A stretch of 64,000 bases of DNA from Brucella gallinifaecis (GTDB taxonomy: Bacteria > Pseudomonadota > Alphaproteobacteria > Rhizobiales > Rhizobiaceae): positions 186,001 through 250,000 of the forward strand of contig NZ_ML636801.1 of assembly GCF_006476605.1 (NCBI RefSeq), read 5' to 3'. Below are positions 43,806 through 54,006 of the stretch, piece after piece. Each line of letters begins with the position of its first letter. Position 1 is the stretch's first letter. Made by a program: the position numbers and the translations under genes. The notes under the pieces are model-generated. The model saw nothing but the letters and a program-made list of their open reading frames with translations. It ran no database searches and was not told the origin of the DNA.

Positions 43806-44427
43806 GCATGTTAAAGACAAATTTTCAGCCAATGATTTTGCGCAGCGCGTGCGTCGCTGGCAGCCGGATCATGATGATCTGACGGGTGATCATGTGCTCA
43901 ATCCCGACTTTACCCAATTTATGGTGACAGCAAAAATGCGCGATGCGGCTGTGCTGGTGCCGGTGGTGGATCGCGGGTCGGAAGCGACATTGCTGCTTAC
44001 GCGTCGTACGGAAAAATTGCGCAAACATTCCGGCCAGATTGCTTTTCCGGGAGGTGCTATTGATCCTGATGACGGAACGGCTGAAAATGCAGCCCTGCGT
44101 GAGGCTAATGAAGAAATCGGACTGGTTTCTGATCGGGCTGAAATTATCGGACATATGCCGCGCTATCTGACAGGCAGCGGCTTTTCCATCACGCCGGTTC
44201 TGGCGGTGGTCAATACGCCTTTTGATGTGTATCCGAACCCGGATGAGGTTGCGGATATTTTTGAAGTGCCTCTTTCTTTTTTGATGAATCCGGCCAATCA
44301 CCGACGCGAAAGCCGTTTGTTGAATGGTCAGGAACGTTTTTATTACGCAATGCCATATCACGAACGATTTATCTGGGGCGTCACCGCAGGTATTATTCGT
44401 GGACTTTATGAAAGGCTCTATGCTTGA
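43798..44427 (+). CDS. CoA pyrophosphatase-type Nudix hydrolase (NudL-like)
   Basis: A 209-residue Nudix enzyme with both the Nudix box (GGAIDPDDGTAENAALREANEEIGL) and the upstream NuCoA motif LLTRRTEKLRKHSGQIAFPGG, which marks hydrolases of coenzyme A and its derivatives. The reaction yields 3',5'-ADP and phosphopantetheine. The ATG at 43798 lies inside the end of the DUF1285 gene. The stop overlaps a possible TTG start for the CCA-adding enzyme. Confidence 0.9.
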   Translation: MNEHVKDKFSANDFAQRVRRWQPDHDDLTGDHVLNPDFTQFMVTAKMRDAAVLVPVVDRGSEATLLLTRRTEKLRKHSGQIAFPGGAIDPDDGTAENAALREANEEIGLVSDRAEIIGHMPRYLTGSGFSITPVLAVVNTPFDVYPNPDEVADIFEVPLSFLMNPANHRRESRLLNGQERFYYAMPYHERFIWGVTAGIIRGLYERLYA

Positions 44428-45695
44428 GCGATAGAATGAATATTTTTGACAAGGCCGAGTGGCTGCATGAAAAGCCATTGCAGGCATTTTTTGCCGCATT
44501 TAATCGCGATGGCGGTGAAGCGCGTGTGGTGGGCGGGGCTGTTCGCAATACGCTGCTTGGAACAAAAGTCAGCGATATTGATATTGCAACGACACATCTA
44601 CCGCAAGAAACGGTACGACTGGCCAAAGAAGCGGGCTTCAAGCCTGTGCCGACGGGTATTGAACATGGCACTGTAACGGTTGTTGTGCAGGGACAGGCTT
44701 TTGAAGTCACGAGTTTGCGTAAAGACATCGAAACCGATGGCCGTCATGCAAAGGTTGCCTTTGGCACTGACTGGAAGATGGATGCCGAGCGGCGTGATTT
44801 CACTATCAATGCGCTTTATGCAACAGCCAATGGCGATGTGATTGATCATGTCGGGGGGCTGGCTGATATTGAATCGCGCACGCTTCGGTTCATTGGTGAT
44901 CCTGAGGATAGAATCCGTGAAGATTACCTGCGCATTCTCCGGTTTTTCCGCTTTTTTGCATGGTATGGTTCCGGGCGTCCTGAAGCGGAAGGTCTGCGTG
45001 CCAGTGCAAGGCTGAAAGACGGCCTTGATCAGCTTTCCGCCGAGCGTGTCTGGTCTGAACTTAAAAAACTTCTGGCCGCCCCGGACCCTTCGCGTTCACT
45101 GCTCTGGATGCGGCAGTCGGGCGTGTTGAGCGCCATTCTGCCTGAGAGTGAAAAATGGGGCATTGATGCCATTCATGGGCTTGTGCGCACGGAAGCTGAT
45201 CTCGGCTGGCCGATTGATGCGCTGTTGCGGCTTGAAAGCATGGTGCCGCCAGATGCGGCACGCATGGCGGAAATGGGCAAGCGGCTGAAAATGTCGAATG
45301 CCGAGCGAGCACGCCTTGAGGCTTGGGCAAGGGCAGATGCTATCAAGTCGGAAATTTCTGAACAGGCATTGAAGAAACTGATCTATCGCGGCAGTGCGCA
45401 GGCAGTGACTGATCGTATTCGGCTTGCTTATGCTGCGGCGCGTCAGGAAGCGGCAAGCAGCGATGAAGCGATGATCCGCGCTGGTGGCTATTCCCGGCTA
45501 CTTGAAGCGGCTGAAAACTATGAGCCGCTGGTGTTTCCTGTGACGGGCAGTGATCTGCTTGCGCTTGGTGTTGAAAAAGGTCCGGGGCTTGGCGAGGTGT
45601 TACGCAATCTTGAAACTATCTGGATAGACTCCGGTTTTAGTCTTGACCGCGAAGCGCTTCTGGACAAACTTGATCGCAATAAAATGAACGGCTGA
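44424..45695 (+). CDS. CCA-adding / tRNA nucleotidyltransferase
   Basis: About 420 residues. The nucleotidyltransferase head has VVGGAVRNTLLG and the metal-binding SDIDIATT (near 47), then RRDFTINALY and GDPEDRIREDYLRILRFFRF, all diagnostic of class II CCA-adding enzymes and their poly(A)-polymerase relatives. The product adds or repairs the CCA end of tRNA. TTG at 44424 is preceded by GAAAGG and overlaps the previous stop codon; ATG at 44436 is the alternative. CCA addition is favoured over poly(A) addition, as alphaproteobacteria commonly carry one enzyme of this type. Confidence 0.9.
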   Translation: MSDRMNIFDKAEWLHEKPLQAFFAAFNRDGGEARVVGGAVRNTLLGTKVSDIDIATTHLPQETVRLAKEAGFKPVPTGIEHGTVTVVVQGQAFEVTSLRKDIETDGRHAKVAFGTDWKMDAERRDFTINALYATANGDVIDHVGGLADIESRTLRFIGDPEDRIREDYLRILRFFRFFAWYGSGRPEAEGLRASARLKDGLDQLSAERVWSELKKLLAAPDPSRSLLWMRQSGVLSAILPESEKWGIDAIHGLVRTEADLGWPIDALLRLESMVPPDAARMAEMGKRLKMSNAERARLEAWARADAIKSEISEQALKKLIYRGSAQAVTDRIRLAYAAARQEAASSDEAMIRAGGYSRLLEAAENYEPLVFPVTGSDLLALGVEKGPGLGEVLRNLETIWIDSGFSLDREALLDKLDRNKMNG

Positions 45696-45771
45696 GGACT
45701 TGCAAAATTCAGCCATAGTTTCATTCACTTATGAACAGTGTTTACTGGTTTTGTTTTGAAAGTGTCCCGGC

Positions 45772-46608
45772 ATGTCCAATCCTGATACATCAACTACGCA
45801 GAGCGCTGCTTCTGATCCCCAGCAGAATTTTGGCACGCAAGGCATTGCACCTATGGAGCGTCCAGGGGCCGTTACACGTTTCTTTATGGGTATTGTTGCA
45901 TGGGCAGAGCGGCTTAATCTGAAATATGCCAAGCTCGGCAATCCGCCTGTTTATGATAATGCGACATTCCCATGGGCGGCAGAGGTGGAGAAAGCCTATC
46001 CGGCCATCCGTGCCGAACTTGAAAAGGTGCTGGTACGCCAGAGCGAATTGCCATCGTTTCAGGATATTTCGTCGGATGTGAAGACGATCTCAACCGATAA
46101 TCACTGGAAGACCTTCTTCCTGCTGGGTTTTGGTGTGAAGTCCGAGCAAAACATCAAGGCATGCCCCAATACGTGGAATGCGGTGCAGCATATTCCGGGT
46201 CTGACGACGGCCATGTTCTCGATTTTTGAGCCGGGCAAGCATCTGCCGCCGCATCGTGGTCCTTATAATGGTGTGCTGCGCCTGCATATGGGCATGATCG
46301 TGCCGGAACCGGCTGACAAGCTTGCGATCCGTGTCGACAAGCAGATCTGCCATTGGCAGGAAGGCAAGGTTCTGATTTTCGATGATGCCTATGAGCATGA
46401 GGCATGGAACCACACGGAGCATACACGTGTGGTGCTGTTTGTTGATTTTGTGAAGCCGCTGAAATTCCCGGCGCGTTTTGTCAACTGGGCCTTGATGAAC
46501 CTGGCGATCTTCACCCCCTTCATCAAGGAAGGGCTGGATAACCACAATGAGTGGGAAAAGAAATTCTATGCGCAGGCTGAAAAGCTTCGCAATCAGCCAA
46601 AGTCATAA
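45772..46608 (+). CDS. Aspartyl/asparaginyl beta-hydroxylase-family protein (LpxO-like)
   Basis: A 278-residue Fe(II)/2-oxoglutarate dioxygenase. The metal-binding residues lie in LPPHRGPYNGVLRLHMGM (first His) and DDAYEHEAWNHTEHTRVVLFVDF (second His and the 2-oxoglutarate-binding Arg). A hydrophobic stretch near 36-45 and LMNLAIFTPFI near 245 suggest membrane association. The family includes LpxO, which hydroxylates lipid A secondary acyl chains; that role is plausible here. It is a single-gene unit followed by a REP-like palindrome and a strong terminator. Confidence 0.85.
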   Translation: MSNPDTSTTQSAASDPQQNFGTQGIAPMERPGAVTRFFMGIVAWAERLNLKYAKLGNPPVYDNATFPWAAEVEKAYPAIRAELEKVLVRQSELPSFQDISSDVKTISTDNHWKTFFLLGFGVKSEQNIKACPNTWNAVQHIPGLTTAMFSIFEPGKHLPPHRGPYNGVLRLHMGMIVPEPADKLAIRVDKQICHWQEGKVLIFDDAYEHEAWNHTEHTRVVLFVDFVKPLKFPARFVNWALMNLAIFTPFIKEGLDNHNEWEKKFYAQAEKLRNQPKS

Positions 46609-46655
46609 AGCATTTCCAGCAAAAGTGGGAACCGGTTTTGCGTAGGATAATGCTT
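46608..46655. repeat. REP-like palindrome after the hydroxylase gene
   Basis: AGCATT...AAAGTGGGAACCGGTTTTGCG...AATGCTT folds as an imperfect hairpin starting at the stop codon. Elements with AGTGG.AACCGGTTTT cores are widespread in Rhizobiales; the copy at 38191 carries the related ACCGGTTTCCACTTTT in the opposite orientation. Confidence 0.8.
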
Positions 46656-46660
46656 CAAGA

Positions 46661-46688
46661 AAAAGGGCGGGAAATTTCCCGCCCTTTT
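46661..46688. terminator. Bidirectional terminator between the hydroxylase gene and hemF
   Basis: A perfect 28-base palindrome whose arms are AAAAGGGCGGGAAA and TTTCCCGCCCTTTT. The T-rich ends serve both convergent genes. Confidence 0.9.
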
Positions 46689-46698
46689 CATTTGAATT

Positions 46699-47625
<927 letters not shown>

Positions 47626-47770
47626 TTACGCAATGTATCGTCATAATTCTTCGCAGATGACTTAGCAAAGTCCGGCCTTCTGGCAAAGCGAGAAGATGTC
47701 AGGCCCGTGCGACGTGATTTGCTCTCCCCAAGAAAAGACTCGTCATAAGCGCGTTGCTTCCCTATCTTAA

Positions 47771-47800
47771 ATGATCAAGGGATCATAATTCCTTTAAAGG
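47771..47800. promoter_or_regulatory. Two palindromes before the small ORF at 47812
   Basis: ATGATC-AAGG-GATCAT at 47771-47786 and CCTTTAAAGG at 47791-47800 lie between hemF and the small ORF. Their position suggests a regulator binding site. The 14-bp site does not match the FNR consensus TTGAT-N4-ATCAA. Confidence 0.4.
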
Positions 47801-47811
47801 GAGGTGATTGC

Positions 47812-48072
47812 ATGAAAGCACCTACGCCCCACCCGCCGCTGGAAGGCTTGCGCAAGCAGCTTGAAAAAGGTCGTGCGAGTAAAAGCAGACTTCCGCGTGA
47901 TGGCTTTATCCGTGAGACATTTGCCCTGCCGCGGCAGGCGGCGCGCGATAAGGCACGTGAATGGTTCGAGAGTTTTCCAAAGGCTGCTTACTGGACTGAA
48001 ATCGAGAGCTGGTGTGAGCGACCGGATGATGTGATTGAATTCACCATGCGCAGGTTGCCAACATCTGATTAG
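47812..48072 (+). CDS. Small conserved-looking protein, function unknown
   Basis: An 86-residue basic, soluble protein with no signal peptide or membrane segment. It contains RLPRDGFIRETFALPRQAARDKAREWFESFPKAAYWTEIESWCERPDDVIEFTMRRLP, which looks like a compact helical domain. I do not assign a family. GGGAGGTGATTGC before the ATG is one of the best ribosome sites in the window, supporting that it is a real gene. A hairpin near 48134 follows and is shared with the convergent nucleoside permease-family gene. Confidence 0.75.
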   Translation: MKAPTPHPPLEGLRKQLEKGRASKSRLPRDGFIRETFALPRQAARDKAREWFESFPKAAYWTEIESWCERPDDVIEFTMRRLPTSD

Positions 48073-48129
48073 AGAGAAGATTCAGTTTTTGAGCCTAATA
48101 CATTGAAACGAGATTCAGATTAGCAATTT

Positions 48130-48165
48130 AAAAAAGCACCCTTCGGTAACACCGAAAGATGCTTT
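48130..48165 (-). terminator. Terminator of the nucleoside permease-family gene
   Basis: AAAGCA...CTTCGGT pairs with ACCGAAAG..TGCTTT around AAC, with one small mismatch. On the minus strand a run of T residues follows, fitting termination of the gene at 48195. Confidence 0.8.
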
Positions 48166-48194
48166 GAATGATGAGTCGTTATAGCATTACAGGC

Positions 48195-49232
48195 TTATTT
48201 TGCGTCTGTCTGCGGTGCCTGTTCCCATGACTTCCAGTCATTGATGATGCTGTCGGCATAGGTTTTGCCAACGCGATAGGCATTGGTTGTAGCCAGTGGG
48301 AAACCGCCTGATTTTGCTGACAAGGATTCAGCCGCGCTCTGGTCCTTGCCCTGACGGTCAAAGTTTGAAGCGGTGCGCAGAAGTGCCACGCGGTTGAAGT
48401 CAAGCTTGCCTGCTTCAGCTGCGCGTTTGAGGGCAGTCAATGTTGCATTGTCTTCCATCTGCGATGTGCAATATTCGCCCTTGCCATCAGTCAGGAGCTT
48501 CGTCCATTGTTCGGTTGCCTCGGCAAGCTTTGTTCCATGCCAGTAGGTGTCAGCCGATGCTGTGTCGCAAATCGTAACTTTTGGCGCATTGGTTGCAGCC
48601 TCTTGCGTGTAATGTTTGCGATATTCCCTCGCATCGTCACTGTCGAGAAGTTCGATCCCTTGGGTCGTTGCCAGTGCGTAATCGGCCAGCTTGCCGTTGA
48701 GTTCAAAGACTTCTGTGCCTGCTGCCCATTTTGGCTTTTCGCCCGGTTTTGATGCGCCGAGGCCGAAGAAGTCTGTTGCCCAGCCTTCCGGTGCTTCGCG
48801 AATATCAATGCGATGGTTGAGATTGGCATCAACGGCATATTTTGCCCAATGGGCCGAACCGAGTGTGCCATGTTCTGGATCAACGCCTGCGATCCCGGCA
48901 ATGAGAAAATAAGTGTGCTTCAGGTCAAGCTTGTCGCTTAGCGCCATGGCCGAAACTGAACTGGCGGCATTGGCAAAACCCATGGCGGTGGTCATGTGGC
49001 ACAAGCCTTCTGCCGTGCAATCGATCTCAGGATATTCCGTGCTCAGACCCGGCAGTTTCAGTTTCTGTGTAAATTTTTCACCTTGCAGCCAAGGTTTTGC
49101 CTCCTCACCAAACATGGTGATGACCATGACCTTGGGGGCAATGGTTTGCGTGCCTTGTGCGAATGCAGGCGAGGCAATAGCTGTTGCGAGAAGATATGCG
49201 GAAAGAATAGATGTGTGAAGCGAGGGTTTCAT
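48195..49232 (-). CDS. Purine nucleoside permease (NUP)-family protein
   Basis: A 345-residue protein with a signal peptide ending AFA near residue 25. The mature part matches the NUP family: KVMVITMFGEEAKPWL, GFANAASSVSAMALS, FLIAGIAGVDPEHGTLGSAHWAKY and RTASNFDRQG. It has no membrane helices beyond the signal, and related proteins act as periplasmic nucleoside-cleaving or binding proteins, so 'permease' is a family name only. Start choice is uncertain (ATG at 49232 or 49247), since neither has a clear ribosome site. Confidence 0.85.
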   Translation of the reverse strand: MKPSLHTSILSAYLLATAIASPAFAQGTQTIAPKVMVITMFGEEAKPWLQGEKFTQKLKLPGLSTEYPEIDCTAEGLCHMTTAMGFANAASSVSAMALSDKLDLKHTYFLIAGIAGVDPEHGTLGSAHWAKYAVDANLNHRIDIREAPEGWATDFFGLGASKPGEKPKWAAGTEVFELNGKLADYALATTQGIELLDSDDAREYRKHYTQEAATNAPKVTICDTASADTYWHGTKLAEATEQWTKLLTDGKGEYCTSQMEDNATLTALKRAAEAGKLDFNRVALLRTASNFDRQGKDQSAAESLSAKSGGFPLATTNAYRVGKTYADSIINDWKSWEQAPQTDAK

Positions 49233-49361
49233 AGAAAAAAGAACCATTTTGGGCCGGAAAAGGGAGGGAGGGCCTTGCATGGCCGGCAATCATGCAAAGA
49301 AAAATTTATCGGGCTCGGGAACTGATTCCGCTTTCTTATCTATGGAATTGAAACGGAATCA

Positions 49362-49817
49362 TTAGCGTTTCAGCTGCCGTATAGCTTCGCCTGTCGTGAG
49401 CGCAACTGAAACGGCAAGATTGAGGGAGCGAGCGCCCGGCACCATGGGAATGATCAACCGTGCATCAGCCATGTCCTGAATATTTTCAGGAACGCCAGCA
49501 GATTCGCGGCCAAACAATAAGATGTCATTTTCCTGAAACTGATATTCAGTATAGGGAATTGCAGCCTTGGTGGACAGCAGAACCAGCCGTTTGTTTGCCT
49601 GAATACGCCAGTCATTGAAGTGCAGCCAATCCGCATGGCGGGTAAGGGCGGCCTGTTCGAGATAATCCATGCCGGCACGTTTCAGCGATCGGTCGGACAC
49701 GTCGAAACCCGCAGGCTCGATCAAGTCCACCGCAAAGCCAAGGCATGCGGCCATACGCAGGATTGTTCCCGTGTTGCCGGGAATGTCGGGCTGATAAAGG
49801 GCGATACGAAGATCCAT
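49362..49817 (-). CDS. trmL: tRNA (cytidine/uridine-34)-2'-O-methyltransferase TrmL
   Basis: A 151-residue minimal SPOUT methyltransferase, the size of TrmL/YibK. The start MDLRIALYQPDIPGNTGTILRMAACLG, then LLFGRESAGVPE and the C-terminal SLNLAVSVALTTGEA, are diagnostic. The enzyme methylates the ribose of the wobble base in certain leucine tRNAs. ATG at 49817 is chosen because it starts the conserved segment; the open frame upstream is not family-like. It is divergent from the ABC exporter pair. Confidence 0.93.
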   Translation of the reverse strand: MDLRIALYQPDIPGNTGTILRMAACLGFAVDLIEPAGFDVSDRSLKRAGMDYLEQAALTRHADWLHFNDWRIQANKRLVLLSTKAAIPYTEYQFQENDILLFGRESAGVPENIQDMADARLIIPMVPGARSLNLAVSVALTTGEAIRQLKR

Positions 49818-49973
49818 GTCAGGCGCGTAGCTCACAAATTGATTGGTCGCAAGTCGTGACACTATACATGGCAAGGTATCTGGATTTTAATTTCTTCATA
49901 GATCACGAAAATATTCCCTATTTGTTCCCATTTCAACTTGGATTTTTTTCAAGCTGCCCGTAAAAGGATCGCC

Positions 49974-51830
49974 ATGTTTACATGGTTTGAAAAACGACTC
50001 GAAGCCTATCCTGAAGAACCGCTGCGCAAGCCTCCGCGCGGGCTGGTCGCTTTTTGTATGTATTATACCCGTGGCTCCTGGCCATGGATTATCGGAATGG
50101 CGATTTTCACAACATTGATTGCGATCATTGAAGTGTCGCTGTTTGCCTTTATGGGCAATATTGTCGACTGGCTTTCCAACCAGTCGCGGGAGACATTTCT
50201 GAGCAATGAAGGTTGGCGGCTTTCATTGATTGCAGGTGTTGTTCTGGTTGGTTTGCCGGTTGTTGTGCTGATCCATTCGCTGCTCATTCATCAGACATTG
50301 CTTGGCAATTATCCGATGCGTGTGCGCTGGCTGATGCATCGCTATCTGATCCGCCAGTCGATGTCATTCTTTCAGGACGAATTTGCCGGGCGTATCTCGA
50401 CGAAACTGATGCAGACCTCTCTTGCCGTGCGTGAAACGGTGATGAAGGTGCTTGATGTGCTCAACTATGTCATCGTTTATTTTGCAGGCACGCTGTTTAT
50501 CGCGGCTTCTGCGGATATTGTCTTGATGATCCCCTTTGCCGTCTGGCTGGTGGTTTATCTGATCCTGCTTCGTGTTTTTATCCCGCGTTTGAGGGTGATT
50601 TCCGAGCAGCAGGCAGATGCGCGTTCATCCATGACTGGCCGCATTGTTGACAGCTATACCAATATTGCAACTGTAAAACTGTTTTCGCATTCAAGCCGTG
50701 AAGAAGCTTATGTGAAAGAAAGCCTTGATGGTTTTCTGGGTACTGTGCATCGCCAGATGCGCATGATCACCATGTTTCATTTCACGCTCTATCTGTCGAA
50801 TTGCATTTTGCTGTTTGCAGTAGGTGCAATTGGTATTCAGCTCTGGATGCATGAAGCTATTTCTGTTGGTGCTGTGGCTGTCGGTATCGGCCTTGTCTTG
50901 CGCCTGAATGGCATGTCGCAATGGATCATGTGGGAAATGTCGGCGCTGTTTGAAAATATCGGCACAGTAGAAGACGGCATCACCACGATTTCGAAAGCGC
51001 ATGAAGTCGTCGATGTTGAAAACGCACCGCGGTTGCATGTCAAAAAAGGTGCGCTCGATTTCGATAAGGTCGGCTTTCATTACGGCAAGGGCAAGGGTGT
51101 TATTGAAGGCCTGTCGCTTGAGATCAAGGCGGGGCAGAAAGTTGGTCTTGTCGGGCGTTCAGGTGCCGGTAAATCCACGCTGGTTAATCTGCTGTTGCGT
51201 TTTTATGATCTGGAAAAAGGTCGTATCCTGATTGATGGTCAGGATATTTCCAAAGTCACGCAGGATTCCTTGCGTGCCAGCATCGGCATGGTGACGCAGG
51301 ACACCTCTTTGCTGCATCGTTCGGTGCGAGAGAACATCATGTATGGTCGCCCGGATGCGACGGATGAAATGGTCGAACGCGCTATCCGTCTTGCGCAGGC
51401 AGATCAATTCATTCCACTTTTGACCGATGCCAAAGGCCGGCGCGGACTGGATGCGCATGTCGGCGAGCGTGGTGTGAAGCTTTCCGGTGGTCAGCGTCAG
51501 CGTATCGCGATTGCACGTGTGATGTTGAAAGATGCACCGATCCTTATTCTGGATGAGGCAACTTCTGCACTTGATTCAGAAGTGGAAGCAGCCATTCAGG
51601 ACAGTCTCAATACGCTGATGGAAAACAAGACCGTTATTGCTATTGCGCATCGCCTTTCAACGATTGCAGCGCTCGACCGTCTTATCGTGATGGATCAGGG
51701 TAAAATCGTTGAAGACGGAACGCATGAGGAACTGGTTGCGCTCGGTGGTATTTATGCTGGACTATGGGCGCGACAATCAGGCGGCTTCCTTGGCTTTGAT
51801 GAGCAGGGTCAGGCGGAATTGACACAATAA
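49974..51830 (+). CDS. ABC exporter, membrane and ATPase domains fused (first of a tandem pair)
   Basis: A 618-residue half-transporter. Six membrane helices lie in about 20-310, with the exporter coupling pattern SMTGRIVDSYTNIATVKLFSHSSREE. The ATPase domain (about 345-600) has Walker A GLVGRSGAGKSTL, signature KLSGGQRQRIAIARV, Walker B ILILDEATSALDS with the catalytic Glu, and switch His in AIAHRLSTIAAL. ATG at 49974 follows AAAGGA. Eleven bases after its stop lies the paralogous second exporter, so they probably form a heterodimer. The substrate is unknown. Confidence 0.92.
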   Translation: MFTWFEKRLEAYPEEPLRKPPRGLVAFCMYYTRGSWPWIIGMAIFTTLIAIIEVSLFAFMGNIVDWLSNQSRETFLSNEGWRLSLIAGVVLVGLPVVVLIHSLLIHQTLLGNYPMRVRWLMHRYLIRQSMSFFQDEFAGRISTKLMQTSLAVRETVMKVLDVLNYVIVYFAGTLFIAASADIVLMIPFAVWLVVYLILLRVFIPRLRVISEQQADARSSMTGRIVDSYTNIATVKLFSHSSREEAYVKESLDGFLGTVHRQMRMITMFHFTLYLSNCILLFAVGAIGIQLWMHEAISVGAVAVGIGLVLRLNGMSQWIMWEMSALFENIGTVEDGITTISKAHEVVDVENAPRLHVKKGALDFDKVGFHYGKGKGVIEGLSLEIKAGQKVGLVGRSGAGKSTLVNLLLRFYDLEKGRILIDGQDISKVTQDSLRASIGMVTQDTSLLHRSVRENIMYGRPDATDEMVERAIRLAQADQFIPLLTDAKGRRGLDAHVGERGVKLSGGQRQRIAIARVMLKDAPILILDEATSALDSEVEAAIQDSLNTLMENKTVIAIAHRLSTIAALDRLIVMDQGKIVEDGTHEELVALGGIYAGLWARQSGGFLGFDEQGQAELTQ

Positions 51831-51844
51831 GGACTGGGCAATTG

Positions 51845-53704
51845 ATGAAAGCGGTTTATAGCCTGTTCGAGCGTTGGGTTGATCCCTTCCGAGAACCGGA
51901 TCAGCTCAGACCGCCTTCAACTATACTGGCTTTTCTGTGGCATTATGCACGTCAGGCCAAATGGCCGCTTGCGGCAGCGCTTGCTGTTGGCGGTCTTGCG
52001 CCGCTGGTTGAAGCGGGATTGTTTTATTTTACCGGCAGGCTGGTTGATATTCTCGATCAGGTAGGCCGGGCCGGTGCCGGGCGAAGCTGGTCGGAACTGT
52101 TTCAGGCGGCTGGCCCTGAACTGCTGTTCATGGCGGTTACGGTGCTTATCATTCGCTTTGTCGTTATGGCGCTTACGACGATGCTCGAAGGGCAAACATT
52201 ATCGCCCGGCTTCTACAACATGATCCGCTGGCAGGCGAATTCCTATGTGCAACGGCAGTCCTATGCATTTTTCCAAAATGATTTTGCCGGGCGCATTGCC
52301 ACAAAGGTCTGGCAGGCGGGGCAGGCCGCAGGCGATCTGATTGAAAGCCTCATTCAGGTCGTCTGGTTTATGGCGATCTATAGCATCACGACATTAATTC
52401 TGGTCGGGCAACTTGACTGGTGGCTGGCCGCAGCCGTTATTGTCTGGATTGTGGTCTTTGGTCTGATCGCAAGACACTATTTGCCGCGTATTCGCAAGAA
52501 TGCGGAAGCGTCTGCTGAAGCAGGTTCAATGATCAATGGCCGCATCGTAGACAGCTATTCCAATATCCAGACAATCAAGCTGAATACGGTTGATGATGAC
52601 GAGCGCTATATGCGTGACGGTTTCAAGCGCTATCTTGCGGCAATATTTCCGCTCATGCGTTCACTGACCGGCGTGCGGCTTGCCATGACCGGGCTGTCGG
52701 GTGTGATGATTGTGGTGATTGCATCCATCACTATCGATTTGTGGACGAAAGATGCGATTACCGTCGGGCAGGTGTCCTTCACGCTTGGTCTGGTCTTGCG
52801 TCTGAATATGCTGCTTGGCCGGTTGATGATGCAGTTAAACGGCATGCTGCGGCAGCTTGGTCTCATTGAGAACTCGATGAAGCTTTTATCTGCTCCTCTT
52901 GGTCTGGAAGACAAGCGCGATGCGAAACCATTGCGCATTACCGAAGCACGCATCGATATTCAGAATGTTACTTTTCATTATGGCAAGGCAGCCGGTGTTC
53001 TCGACAAAATCAATTTTTCCATCAAAGGCGGAGAGCGTATCGGGCTGGTGGGGCATTCGGGTGCTGGCAAGTCCACGCTCGTCAATCTGATCCTGCGGCT
53101 TTACGATGTCGAAAAGGGCGCAATCCTTGTTGATGGGCAGGATGTACGCGATGTGACGCAGGCTTCACTCAGACGCGCTTTTGCGGTCGTCAGTCAGGAG
53201 ACAGCCCTTTTGCACCGTTCGTTGCGCGATAACATCATGCTGGCACGTGATGATGCCAGCAATGATGATCTCATGCTGGCTGCACGGCAGGCGGAAGCAG
53301 ACGAGTTTATCGCCAGGCTTGAAGATTTTAACGGGCGCAAATCTTTTGATGCTTTTGTCGGCGAGCGTGGTGTGAAGCTTTCCGGTGGTCAGCGCCAGCG
53401 TATTGCGATTGCACGGGCAATCTTGAAAGATGCACCTGTTCTCATTCTGGATGAGGCAACTTCTGCGCTCGACTCAGAGGTTGAAGCTTCGATACAGGAA
53501 AACCTGCGTCAGCTCATGGATGGCAAGACAGTTATTGCAATTGCGCATCGATTGTCGACCATTGCAGCGCTTGACCGGCTTATTGTTATGGATAAAGGGC
53601 GCATCGTTGAAGAGGGCACCCATGATGAGCTTATCGCACGCGGTGGTATTTATGCTGGCCTCTGGGCACGCCAATCGGGTGGTTTTCTGGGTATAGAGAA
53701 CTGA
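51845..53704 (+). CDS. ABC exporter, membrane and ATPase domains fused (second of the tandem pair)
   Basis: A 619-residue paralogue of the preceding gene with the same layout: exporter helices over about 30-310 (SMINGRIVDSYSNIQTIKLNTVDDDE), then Walker A GLVGHSGAGKSTL, signature KLSGGQRQRIAIARA, Walker B LILDEATSALDSE and the switch His AIAHRLSTIAAL. Both catalytic glutamates are intact in the pair, so neither ATP site looks degenerate. The ATPase parts share long identical DNA stretches, including 39 identical bases at 51458-51496 and 53356-53394. Confidence 0.92.
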   Translation: MKAVYSLFERWVDPFREPDQLRPPSTILAFLWHYARQAKWPLAAALAVGGLAPLVEAGLFYFTGRLVDILDQVGRAGAGRSWSELFQAAGPELLFMAVTVLIIRFVVMALTTMLEGQTLSPGFYNMIRWQANSYVQRQSYAFFQNDFAGRIATKVWQAGQAAGDLIESLIQVVWFMAIYSITTLILVGQLDWWLAAAVIVWIVVFGLIARHYLPRIRKNAEASAEAGSMINGRIVDSYSNIQTIKLNTVDDDERYMRDGFKRYLAAIFPLMRSLTGVRLAMTGLSGVMIVVIASITIDLWTKDAITVGQVSFTLGLVLRLNMLLGRLMMQLNGMLRQLGLIENSMKLLSAPLGLEDKRDAKPLRITEARIDIQNVTFHYGKAAGVLDKINFSIKGGERIGLVGHSGAGKSTLVNLILRLYDVEKGAILVDGQDVRDVTQASLRRAFAVVSQETALLHRSLRDNIMLARDDASNDDLMLAARQAEADEFIARLEDFNGRKSFDAFVGERGVKLSGGQRQRIAIARAILKDAPVLILDEATSALDSEVEASIQENLRQLMDGKTVIAIAHRLSTIAALDRLIVMDKGRIVEEGTHDELIARGGIYAGLWARQSGGFLGIEN

Positions 53705-54006
53705 TTTCCAGCGATGCAGCACGCTGCGTATAAAGCGATATTTGAGCGGGCAGTTTTGTCCGGCCTTATTTTCAAGATTGTAAAAACCTGCCCTGCGACA
53801 TGGTGCCGTCCCTGAGGCTTGGCGTCTGGACAAGGGATTTCAACCTGCCTACACCTTAGTGTTGAGATGGAGGGAATATCGTTCTGCAAACACTTGTAGA
53901 ACTGCTTTTTGCGCGTGAGCGCAAAGGGCGGCATGGCTTTTGCACAAGTGCAAGCCGAACGAGGGGAGTTTTAAATTGGATATCCAGGTTAAAAAGGAAT
54001 TGGCAC
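53705..54006. other. petABC upstream region
   Basis: No gene is seen in these 302 bases. A hairpin TTTGCGC-GTGA-GCGCAAA is at 53907-53924, about 80 bases before petA. The bases around 53775-53830 are GC-rich with short inverted repeats. The petA promoter is presumably here but no consensus is clear. Confidence 0.5.
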
